From positions 1 through 12,006 of the forward strand of contig WAJW01000023.1 in the NCBI GenBank assembly GCA_015523685.1: a DNA stretch of 12,006 nt, in the 5' to 3' direction. Position 1 is the first letter of the stretch; the number at the start of each line of letters is the position of its first letter. This DNA comes from Archaeoglobaceae archaeon (lineage in GTDB: Archaea; Halobacteriota; Archaeoglobi; Archaeoglobales; JdFR-42). A program made the position numbers and the translations under genes. The notes beneath the pieces were generated by a model. The model had not been told where the DNA came from. It made no database searches and was given only the letters and a program-made list of their open reading frames with translations. Of this stretch, positions 1-6,086 are shown in pieces.

Positions 1-1207
1 CACCTGAAATCATTCCTGTTATAAGGACGAGCACATCACCTGTGGCAACCCTGAAAATGAAATCCTTCTGCCTGGACACAAATATGATTGGAAGTTTTAC
101 CAGAATGCTCGCAATGCTCGCCATCACGATTCCGATGGCAATTATCTCCGCATCTATGGTCTGGGATAAAAACAGAAGGAGGGCACCTATGGTGGCACTC
201 TCACTGCTTATCAATCCACTCACAAATTCAGATATCACAAAACCGCTCCCACCGAAGAAATAATTGGCGAAGTAAGCGAACAGAATTATAATGAGGAATA
301 TAACACCGAACTTGAACGAATTCCATAGGCTCACGGGGGATCTGATTTCAATGGACAGATCTCCTCCAATATTTCTGTAAAAGACCCTGCTCATTGCATA
401 AGCTGTGATTATCATGACAACCATCGGGAGAATTACGAGTTTGAGTATGCTGAGAGAGAGGATGGCGACAAGGGCCATATTTCTTAAAACCATGGCAAAA
501 TCAGCCAGAAAAACGGCAGGAATTGCAATGTCTTTCAATTCAGGCAGATTTCTTACCCTGTGAGAGATCTCTCCAACCACCGCAGTGCTGTTTAAAAGCC
601 CTCCAAAGAATGCAAGATATGTTATGCCCCTGCCCCCGAATTTTTTAAGGAGAACGTAATTGAGAAGGCTAAGACCCGTTATCAGAACGACCATGAGCCA
701 TACCACTCTCGGATTCACCACACCCCATGGATCAACATACCTGTTCGGAAGAACCGGAAGAACTATGAACGCCACAATGGCGAATTTTATTATTGCCCTG
801 AGCTCTTCCTCAGATAGCTCTCCCGCGATTTCGTGAAGCTCCCTTTTTGTTGCGAGCAATGTCATTGTCACCACAGCAATAAGGATTGACGGGATGTAAA
901 GGCCATATCCGACTGTGACACCAACTCCATATGTTATCATGAGGGATGTTATTGTTGTCAGTCTCACCTCTCCCTTCTGCAATCCAAGGAAAGAGAGATA
1001 TGCGGACATCCCTATGACGAATACACCTCCAATAACAACCATTTCCCTGCTTATGAAACTGAAAAGCGAGCCAAGAATGCATAAAAGGGTAAATGTCCTG
1101 ACCCCGGCCTCCTTATGAGCCCATTCTCTTTCCAGCCCAATTAGAAGTCCCAGTCCAAGGCTCAGCCCTATTTTCAGCAGAGGTTCATATACGCCCTCTT
1201 CAATCAT
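1..1207 (-). CDS. MgtC/DUF4010 family integral membrane protein (partial, C-terminus off window)
   Basis: The minus strand reads open from an ATG at 1207 to the left edge, giving 402 codons with no stop, so only a short C-terminal end is probably missing. The N-terminus matches the MgtC/SapB family: a hydrophobic helix leading into GLLIGLEREW (residues 20-29), then GVRTF (35-39). After about four membrane segments comes a charged cytoplasmic stretch (ELHEIAGELSEEELRA, 123-138). The C-terminal half is typical DUF4010, with LPVLPNRYVDPWG (150-162), GGLLNSTAV near residue 203 and many further hydrophobic helices. The family is widespread in archaea and bacteria; MgtC relatives affect magnesium and acid homeostasis, but the substrate of this two-domain form is not established. 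An AT-rich TATA-like element lies about 26 bp upstream of the ATG and no ribosome site is evident, so a leaderless or very short-leader transcript is likely. Family call firm, function open. Confidence 0.88.
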   Translation of the reverse strand, partial: MIEEGVYEPLLKIGLSLGLGLLIGLEREWAHKEAGVRTFTLLCILGSLFSFISREMVVIGGVFVIGMSAYLSFLGLQKGEVRLTTITSLMITYGVGVTVGYGLYIPSILIAVVTMTLLATKRELHEIAGELSEEELRAIIKFAIVAFIVLPVLPNRYVDPWGVVNPRVVWLMVVLITGLSLLNYVLLKKFGGRGITYLAFFGGLLNSTAVVGEISHRVRNLPELKDIAIPAVFLADFAMVLRNMALVAILSLSILKLVILPMVVMIITAYAMSRVFYRNIGGDLSIEIRSPVSLWNSFKFGVIFLIIILFAYFANYFFGGSGFVISEFVSGLISSESATIGALLLFLSQTIDAEIIAIGIVMASIASILVKLPIIFVSRQKDFIFRVATGDVLVLITGMISG

Positions 1208-1311
1208 TCCCTGAAATTTAATCTTTTAAAATATTTAATAACTTGCATTCAATTCAAACTATCATCCAATTTTCCGGGATTGGAGGTGGATGAATTGGAC
1301 ATCTGTTATCA
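1208..1311 (-). promoter_or_regulatory. Promoter region of the MgtC/DUF4010 gene
   Basis: This gap separates the TFS stop from the MgtC/DUF4010 start. On the minus strand it contains an AT-rich TATA-like stretch (1224-1240, TTAAATATTTTAAAAG type) centred about 26 bp before the ATG, the usual archaeal TATA-to-start-site distance. The gene may therefore have its own promoter and not depend on readthrough from the TFS operon. I see no RNA gene or convincing terminator in the rest of the gap. Confidence 0.45.
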
Positions 1312-1623
1312 TCAGTTATACTCTCTCCACGTCTTCCCGCATTTCGTGCACCTGAAAAATCTCACCTCGCTTTCATCAGCAGCTCTCAGCTGTCTCATCC
1401 ACCAGTAGGCCTTTCTGTTTCCACACCGGGGACACTTTGTGTCTGTTGTTGGAAGAGTTGCAACGGAATCCGAATCCTCGATCACAGGGATTTCCCGCTC
1501 CCTTCTTTTCTCCACCGTGACTATATTTCCTTCTCCACCCTTCATCTCATATCCGCATTTCCTGCATTTCAGATTTTCAGAATCCGATATCATTATGCTC
1601 TTACACTTTGGACAGAACTGCAT
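1312..1623 (-). CDS. tfs: Transcription factor S (archaeal TFIIS/RPB9-like)
   Basis: A 103-residue protein with the two zinc ribbons of archaeal transcription factor S. The N-terminal ribbon uses C4, C7, C20 and C23; the C-terminal ribbon uses C64, C67, C92 and C95. The C-terminal ribbon carries the acidic pair D83-E84 in RAADE, the loop that TFS and TFIIS insert into the RNA polymerase funnel to stimulate transcript cleavage and rescue of backtracked complexes, and it ends in the usual TKCGKTWREY. Having both ribbons and the DE pair argues for a cleavage-competent TFS and not an inhibitory paralogue. The start is set by GGGAGGT five bases before the ATG. The gene overlaps the 3' end of the Nudix gene by 23 bp, so it is the last gene of the PHP-Nudix-TFS operon and probably translationally coupled. 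Confidence 0.93.
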   Translation of the reverse strand: MQFCPKCKSIMISDSENLKCRKCGYEMKGGEGNIVTVEKRREREIPVIEDSDSVATLPTTDTKCPRCGNRKAYWWMRQLRAADESEVRFFRCTKCGKTWREYN

Positions 1624-2023
1624 TCAGAACCTCCCGTGCATCTTCTATCATTCTGTTATGGTCAAAGGCAAGCTCAGGAACGGATTCAGGAGGGAATAAC
1701 GCAATGTTGTCTGCATCTGATCCCGCTCTCATCTCTCCGCCCTCGGGAAGAACAATAAAACAGATCGATACGAAATGACCTCTCGGATCCCTGCCGGGAT
1801 CTGAATATACCCCGACAAGGGAATGGACGCTTCCCTTTATTCCCGTTTCCTCCTCCGCCTCTCTCAGAACAGCATCCTCCACTCTCTCACCATATTCCAC
1901 AATTCCACCGGGAAGGGCATAATAACCCCTGTAGGGTGGATTTTTTCTTTTTACCAGCACTATCTTACCTTCAACAGGAATTATGGCATCGACCGTGAGG
2001 GTTATACACTTCATTCTCACCAT
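1601..2023 (-). CDS. Nudix hydrolase, probable ADP-ribose pyrophosphatase or nucleotide-sanitising type
   Basis: A 140-residue single-domain protein with a complete Nudix box: G40, E46, then R54-E55-A56-E57-E58-E59-T60-G61-I62, fitting GX5EX7REUXEEXGU. The glutamates would bind the divalent metals used to hydrolyse a nucleoside diphosphate linked to another moiety. The preceding LPGGIVEYGE (37-46) and the KRKNPPYRGYYALPGG context resemble archaeal ADP-ribose pyrophosphatases, but substrate cannot be fixed from sequence. A GGGGAGG ribosome site lies eight bases before the ATG at 2023, favouring it over the in-frame ATG at 2014. It overlaps the upstream PHP gene by 7 bp and the downstream TFS gene by 23 bp, so the three genes form one transcription unit. 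Confidence 0.9.
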   Translation of the reverse strand: MVRMKCITLTVDAIIPVEGKIVLVKRKNPPYRGYYALPGGIVEYGERVEDAVLREAEEETGIKGSVHSLVGVYSDPGRDPRGHFVSICFIVLPEGGEMRAGSDADNIALFPPESVPELAFDHNRMIEDAREVLNAVLSKV

Positions 2024-2640
2024 CTGATGAGCCTCCCCTTAAAATAAGTTTCCATGCACTTCATAGCCCATTCAACCTTACCCACATCCTCAATCCTGTG
2101 AGAGTCACTTCCCACAGTGCATGTCAGATCCCTATCTCTGCACATCTCAAGTATGAAATCGGGAGGTGCCATGTATGCCTCATTTATTTCCACAGAAACT
2201 TTTTTGCTTTCCAGTAAATCAAAAAGTCCCTCCAGCAGTTCCATATCTTCAAATCCCATGAAGCCAAAGGCCCCGAAATGTGCGATAGCGGAAACTCTCT
2301 GTTTTTTAACTGTATCCATCATCATATTGATCTTCTGGGGTGTCATGGTGGAATGGGAGGAGATGAGAATGTAATCAAATTTTCCCGGAATGAACAGGTT
2401 TCCATCTCCGTGTATTTCAACCTCTATCCCGCTCAGTATCTCTATACCGTATATTGCCTCTGCATCTCTGATCTCCATATCCCTCTTCCCGGCCTTTCTC
2501 TCCGTGAGTCCAAGGAAATGATCCGATCCATGATCCACGATGGCTATGGCATCCAGATTCCTCTCAGTTGCCTTCCTTGCAATATCCATCACATTTCCCG
2601 CTCCATCTGAATACACCGAATGGATATGAAGATCGATCAT
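2017..2640 (-). CDS. PHP-domain metal-dependent phosphoesterase
   Basis: A 207-residue PHP-domain protein starting at MIDLHIHS. All expected metal-ligand motifs are visible: H5 and H7 (DLHIHS), D12, D36-H37 (VDH), E73 (SGIEVEI), H96 (SSHS), H121 (IAHFG), E151 and D179/H181 (GSDSHR). This complete set suggests an active trinuclear-metal phosphoesterase of the HIS2/YcdX-like group. Its length fits a stand-alone PHP domain, so it is neither a DNA polymerase part nor clearly histidinol phosphatase; substrate unknown. I chose the start at 2640 over an in-frame ATG 14 codons upstream because DLHIHS at the extreme N-terminus is usual for the family and the upstream stretch contains the promoter. It is the first gene of the PHP-Nudix-TFS operon and diverges from artA. 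Confidence 0.87.
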   Translation of the reverse strand: MIDLHIHSVYSDGAGNVMDIARKATERNLDAIAIVDHGSDHFLGLTERKAGKRDMEIRDAEAIYGIEILSGIEVEIHGDGNLFIPGKFDYILISSHSTMTPQKINMMMDTVKKQRVSAIAHFGAFGFMGFEDMELLEGLFDLLESKKVSVEINEAYMAPPDFILEMCRDRDLTCTVGSDSHRIEDVGKVEWAMKCMETYFKGRLIRW

Positions 2641-2684
2641 GAGGGGAAAATTGTATATATCCCTATTTAACTTTAACAACATCC
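2641..2684. promoter_or_regulatory. Compact divergent promoter between the PHP gene and artA
   Basis: Only 44 bp separate the two divergent start codons. For the plus strand, TATATAT (2654-2660) is centred about 28 bp before the artA ATG. For the minus strand, a TAAAGTTAAATA element (2664-2675) is centred about 29 bp before the PHP ATG. Neither ATG has a convincing ribosome site. The geometry suggests that both transcripts are leaderless or nearly so, with two TATA-like elements set side by side. This is inference from spacing only. Confidence 0.5.
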
Positions 2685-3461
2685 ATGAGTCTTCTCCTTG
2701 CCGTATCTCTCGCTCTAATGCTTCTGTTTTCCCTCACACGCATAAGACTTTCAGGTGTATCCGGGTGGTTTTTATTTGCCCTTTTCTGGTTTCTGAAATC
2801 CCCCCATTACATATCCATTTCAGACTACTACAACACCGCCCTTGTTGTCATATCAGGTGTGTTCTTCCTGATTCTCTCCTACACCATTTCAGTCACGAAC
2901 AGAGAGAACATCGAACTTCTGTCGAAGGTGACGTTATTTTCAACCCTGGCAGGATTGGTTTATTTTCCTTTCGCCATTATCCCTGAACTGAGAGAATGGC
3001 TTATATCCGGTGTTATTTCCCTTATCCTTTATACGGGTCATCTTCTGGGTTATAATTTCAGTCTTGCACGGTGGAACGTTATAGAATCCAACGGAAAATT
3101 TGTGGAGATCATACTTTCATGCACCGCTATTGAGAGCATTGCGCTGTTTACAGGAGCGAGTTTTGGAGCTGGAGGAGAGATGAAGCGGAGATTTCTCGCC
3201 TTTGCAGTATCTGTAATCCCCATTTTCGTTCTGAACATATTCAGAAACGTTTTCGTCATACTCGCCTATTCATACAACTGGTTCGGTGATAACGGAGACG
3301 AGAGCTTTTACATTGCCCATCATGTGCTTGCAAAAATTGGTTCCACTCTCGCCCTCATAGCAATTGCATATGCGGTTTTCATGATACTTCCTGAACTGGA
3401 ACAGCTGATAGTTGGCCTTAAGGACGTCATTGTGAGTACCCTCAGGGGTGAGGGGGAATGA
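2685..3461 (+). CDS. artA: Archaeosortase A (PGF-CTERM-processing transpeptidase-like membrane protease)
   Basis: A 258-residue polytopic membrane protein of the exosortase/archaeosortase family. Family hallmarks in order are the active-site cysteine in SCTAIES (C146, with E150), the invariant arginine in NIFRN (R187), and the third catalytic position in FYIAHHVLAKIGS (H212/H213). Hydrophobic segments surround these residues and place the site at the outer face of the membrane. Archaeosortase A cleaves the C-terminal PGF-CTERM signal of secreted proteins and attaches them to a membrane lipid. It heads an operon and its stop overlaps the start of the phosphatidylserine-decarboxylase-like gene by 4 bp (ATGA), followed by pssA; in Haloferax volcanii those two lipid enzymes are needed for efficient ArtA processing. 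A PGF-CTERM protein is encoded at 9696-10160. The family call is firm; the A-type assignment rests on the lipid neighbours and the nearby signal. Confidence 0.88.
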   Translation: MSLLLAVSLALMLLFSLTRIRLSGVSGWFLFALFWFLKSPHYISISDYYNTALVVISGVFFLILSYTISVTNRENIELLSKVTLFSTLAGLVYFPFAIIPELREWLISGVISLILYTGHLLGYNFSLARWNVIESNGKFVEIILSCTAIESIALFTGASFGAGGEMKRRFLAFAVSVIPIFVLNIFRNVFVILAYSYNWFGDNGDESFYIAHHVLAKIGSTLALIAIAYAVFMILPELEQLIVGLKDVIVSTLRGEGE

Positions 3462-4063
3462 TTCTCCGTCATGCAGTTAAATACCTCATTACTTTGCTTA
3501 TCCTGATATTCGCATTTGCATACATCTCTCCGCCAGTATCAGCAATTCTATCTCTGGTATTCTTATTTCTGCTTGTATTCTTCAGGGATCCGGAGAGGGT
3601 GCCCGAAGGTGACGGAGCGGTCTCACCTGCAGATGGAACGGTCAGGAAGGTGCAGGGTAATACGGTGGAGATTTTCATGGGCATCTTTGACTGTCACATC
3701 AACAGATCCCCTCTTGAAGGCAGGGTTATCATGACAGAGCATTATCCCGGAAAATTCAAACCCGCATTTGGAGACTGGAAGGATAATGAAAAAAGGAGAC
3801 TTCTCATCGAAACAGAAAAGGGGAATATGGAAATTTTACAGATTGCGGGATGGTTTGCCAGGAGAATAATAGGTTTTGTGTCTGAAGGCGATAAGGTTAA
3901 GAGAGGTCAGAGAATAGGAATGATTGTATTCGGTTCCAGAGTCCACGTTACCCTTCCGGATGGATTCAGAATCACTGTAAGGGAGGGGGACAGGGTACAT
4001 GCAGGTCAAAGCGTAATTGCGAGGGAGGTTGATGGGGATAATAGAGGAGATAAAGGCGCCTGA
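3458..4063 (+). CDS. asd: Archaetidylserine decarboxylase (phosphatidylserine decarboxylase proenzyme-like)
   Basis: A 201-residue member of the short archaeal/bacterial phosphatidylserine decarboxylase group. An N-terminal membrane hairpin (about residues 8-41) precedes FFRDPER (41-47), SPADG (56-60), FMGIFDCHINRSP (73-85) and IAGWFARRI (129-137). The self-cleavage site is the Gly159-Ser160 pair in VFGSRVHV; cleavage would convert Ser160 into the pyruvoyl prosthetic group of the alpha subunit. The enzyme decarboxylates archaetidylserine to archaetidylethanolamine at the membrane. The gene starts within the artA stop (ATGA overlap) and overlaps the archaetidylserine synthase gene by about 32 bp, so synthesis and decarboxylation of the serine lipid are encoded together with the sortase. 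Haloarchaeal literature uses the symbol pssD for this enzyme. Confidence 0.92.
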   Translation: MILRHAVKYLITLLILIFAFAYISPPVSAILSLVFLFLLVFFRDPERVPEGDGAVSPADGTVRKVQGNTVEIFMGIFDCHINRSPLEGRVIMTEHYPGKFKPAFGDWKDNEKRRLLIETEKGNMEILQIAGWFARRIIGFVSEGDKVKRGQRIGMIVFGSRVHVTLPDGFRITVREGDRVHAGQSVIAREVDGDNRGDKGA

Positions 4064-4682
4064 CCTTATTTCAATTTCAAATCTGCTGGTTGGTTTCACA
4101 GGGATATGGCTCTCAATCTCCAGCGTTTACTACGGATGCTCTGCTTTGATAATTTCAGGGATCCTTGATGGAGCAGATGGAGCAATTTCAAAGTGGGAGA
4201 AAAGCGCAATGGGGAAGCAGATGGACTCTCTCGCAGACATTGTATCTTTTGGAGTTCTTTCCGGCCTGATAATCGTTCTTTACTCTCCCTCAACCCTCTC
4301 TCTGGCCACTGCTGGATTTATAGTGACCACCGGAATGCTGAGGCTTGCCAGATTTAACATCATCGGAAGGGAAAACTTTGAGGGAATACCCATCACATTT
4401 ACCGGAATTGCCATTTCACTTCTGGTTCTTGCAGATTTTCCACCATGGTCGATATCCATTGTTGCCCTCGCACTTTCAGCCCTCATGATATCATGGATTG
4501 AGTATGAAAAGGTCAGAAATTCAATCCTGCTGTTTATAATGGGAGTATTGCTCATAATGTCCGCCATTTACGGGGTTTACGGAATTAAACCTCTGGCATA
4601 TTTTCCCTATCCTGCCCTCATTTTGCTTCTTGCTTACGCGTTACATCCCTTCTGGAGGTATGTCAATGAGAGACGAACTTAA
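4032..4682 (+). CDS. pssA: Archaetidylserine synthase (CDP-alcohol phosphatidyltransferase family)
   Basis: A 216-residue membrane protein of the CDP-alcohol phosphatidyltransferase family, with six or more hydrophobic helices. The active-site motif D46-x2-D49-G50 ... G61-x3-D65-x3-D69 is present, with all four metal-binding aspartates and the SLADIVSFG continuation typical of serine-type enzymes. It would transfer CDP-activated archaeol to L-serine, giving the substrate of the preceding decarboxylase. One oddity is that the usual Ala-Arg pair after DGxx reads Ser53-Lys54. I place the start at the ATG at 4032, just after a GGAGGT stretch; a TTG five codons upstream in the same frame is less likely. 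The gene overlaps the decarboxylase gene and is itself overlapped by mptD. The serine specificity is inferred from motif context and neighbour. Confidence 0.88.
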   Translation: MGIIEEIKAPDLISISNLLVGFTGIWLSISSVYYGCSALIISGILDGADGAISKWEKSAMGKQMDSLADIVSFGVLSGLIIVLYSPSTLSLATAGFIVTTGMLRLARFNIIGRENFEGIPITFTGIAISLLVLADFPPWSISIVALALSALMISWIEYEKVRNSILLFIMGVLLIMSAIYGVYGIKPLAYFPYPALILLLAYALHPFWRYVNERRT

Positions 4683-5022
4683 AGCCTGTTTTGAGGCGGG
4701 AATTAAACTCGGGGCCCTCTATCACCAGTTCACGGGAATGCCCGTAAGAACGGAATTTATAAGGGAAACAGAGAAGATCATCGAGGAATCGGTGAAAAGC
4801 CAGCCCCATGTCATACATGCAGAGGTCATGATTGATGAAGAGAGGTTGAGGAAAGATTATTCCCGGATGGGTTATGCAGAACTGAGGGGTGAGCACCTGA
4901 AAGTGGAGATAACCGTGAGAGTGGGGAAAGCCACGGCATCTGCCAGGCTTGAATATGACGAGAATCTTAGGTATCCACTTATGAAACTGACAGAGGTTAT
5001 GGAAAGACCGGAAGATGAGTGA
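4666..5022 (+). CDS. mptD: Archaeal dihydroneopterin aldolase MptD
   Basis: A 118-residue protein matching the archaea-specific dihydroneopterin aldolase family. The N-terminal CFEAGIKLGALYHQFTGMPV is diagnostic. Candidate catalytic residues are E10, H20, Q46 and Y97, which correspond in order and spacing to the conserved Glu, His, Gln and Tyr reported for the Methanocaldococcus enzyme. The enzyme converts 7,8-dihydroneopterin to 6-hydroxymethyl-7,8-dihydropterin, a precursor of the pterin part of tetrahydromethanopterin or folate-type cofactors. The start at 4666 is seven bases after GGAGG; an in-frame ATG at 4660 is too close to it. It overlaps the pssA end by 17 bp, making it the last gene of the artA operon, although pterin synthesis has no evident link with lipid or sorting. 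Its 3' end overlaps argC on the opposite strand. Confidence 0.87.
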   Translation: MRDELKACFEAGIKLGALYHQFTGMPVRTEFIRETEKIIEESVKSQPHVIHAEVMIDEERLRKDYSRMGYAELRGEHLKVEITVRVGKATASARLEYDENLRYPLMKLTEVMERPEDE

Positions 5023-5995
5023 GACCCCTCTCCTCCGGAATTCCGAACATGAGATTCATGTTCTGAACCGCCTGACCTGATGCTCCCTTAACAAGATTGT
5101 CAATGGCCGAGATAACAACCAGCCTCTCGCCATCTGAGAAAAATCCGATATCACAGAAGTTTGAGCCCCTGACCCGTCCCACAGATGGAGAATCGACGAA
5201 CCTTATAAAATAGCAGTCCGAATAAAATTCCTCGTATATCTCCTGAATTTCCTCTTTATCGAGCGGTCCTTTGAGATACACATGAGCAGTGGTCAGAATA
5301 CCGCGATTCACAGGAATCAGGTGGGGTGTGAAGGCGATTCTCATCTTACCTCCAAGTTTCGTGAGTTCCTGCTCTATCTCCGGAAAGTGCCGGTGATTCG
5401 TTACCCTGTACGGTACTATGTTATCGGCAATGTTCGGGAAATGGGTGAACTCTGTTGGAGTGACACCCGCCCCCGTCACCCCGGATTTCGAATCAAATAC
5501 GACTGTTTCAATCAGCCTTTTCTTTGCAAGGGGTGCGACTGAAAGAATCGCTCCTGTGGGATAGCATCCGGGATTCGCAACCAGATCCGCAAAACTCAGA
5601 TCTCTGTAGATTTCAGGGAGGCCGTACACAGCCCTTCTGTAACCTTTATGCTTCAGGCCGTATGTTTTTTCATACACATCTTTGGCCAGCCTGTAATCCG
5701 CACTCAGATCAATGACCCTGATTCCCATGTCGAGCAGTTCCGGAATGTATTCCATGGATGAGCCATGGGGCAGGGCAGAAAAGACAACATCACATTCCCT
5801 GAATTCCTTCAAATCCACATCAATAAATTTAAGAGAATATACTCCTCTGAGATGGGTATGATACTCATCGATCCTTCTACCGGATTCTTTCCTTGATGTC
5901 ACAACCTCAACCTTCACGGAAGGGTGGTCTCTGAGGATTCTGAGTAACTCCCCACCTGTGTAACCTGTTCCTCCGAGAATGCCGGCCCTTATCAC
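4997..5995 (-). CDS. argC: N-acetyl-gamma-glutamyl-phosphate reductase
   Basis: A 332-residue full-length ArgC-type reductase. The N-terminal Rossmann motif GGTGYTGG (8-15) binds NADP(H). The catalytic cysteine is C144 in NPGCYPT, and the catalytic histidine is H203 in NHRHFPEIEQE. The C-terminal KGASGQAVQNMNL is characteristic of the family. It reduces N-acetylglutamyl-5-phosphate to the semialdehyde in arginine biosynthesis. Some archaea use a close homologue with the LysW carrier protein for lysine or ornithine, which cannot be fully excluded without neighbours; no other arg or lys gene is visible here. Translation begins at a GTG (5993-5995) preceded by GAGGTGAT three bases before it, a strong match to the anti-Shine-Dalgarno sequence. 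The last 26 bp overlap mptD convergently. Confidence 0.93.
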   Translation of the reverse strand: MIRAGILGGTGYTGGELLRILRDHPSVKVEVVTSRKESGRRIDEYHTHLRGVYSLKFIDVDLKEFRECDVVFSALPHGSSMEYIPELLDMGIRVIDLSADYRLAKDVYEKTYGLKHKGYRRAVYGLPEIYRDLSFADLVANPGCYPTGAILSVAPLAKKRLIETVVFDSKSGVTGAGVTPTEFTHFPNIADNIVPYRVTNHRHFPEIEQELTKLGGKMRIAFTPHLIPVNRGILTTAHVYLKGPLDKEEIQEIYEEFYSDCYFIRFVDSPSVGRVRGSNFCDIGFFSDGERLVVISAIDNLVKGASGQAVQNMNLMFGIPEERGLTHLPVFP

Positions 5996-6086
5996 ACTAT
6001 CACCTCAGCCATGTGGCTTTTAAAGTTTCAGTCGAAACAACATTGTTTCACATGGAATTCAATAAAAAATTTTTTATTTAATCCTG
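5996..6086. promoter_or_regulatory. Divergent control region of argC and the DHH nuclease gene with nested inverted repeats
   Basis: This 91-bp gap contains three inverted repeats. A perfect one, GAAACAA-CA-TTGTTTC, spans 6034-6049. GTTTC-AGTC-GAAAC spans 6025-6038 and shares its right arm with the left arm of the first. An outer pair, CCATGTG (6009-6015) and CACATGG (6049-6055), flanks both. A TATA-like TTTAAAAG for argC lies at about 6018-6025 on the minus strand. An AT-rich run at about 6060-6077 could serve the plus-strand gene, which lacks a ribosome site and may be leaderless. The perfect palindrome sits immediately upstream of the argC TATA element, a position used by archaeal regulators. 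The regulator is unknown. Confidence 0.5.

Noticed and set aside
810..1082. A 90-codon minus-strand frame inside the MgtC/DUF4010 gene
   Set aside because: It is a different frame from the continuous 402-codon membrane protein that carries recognisable family motifs.
2641..2682. Upstream start for the PHP protein adding 14 residues
   Set aside because: It would place coding sequence over the divergent promoter, and the family normally begins within a few residues of DLHIHS.
4017..4031. TTG start for pssA five codons upstream of the ATG
   Set aside because: GGAGGT lies inside this extension directly before the ATG at 4032, which is the more ordinary start codon.
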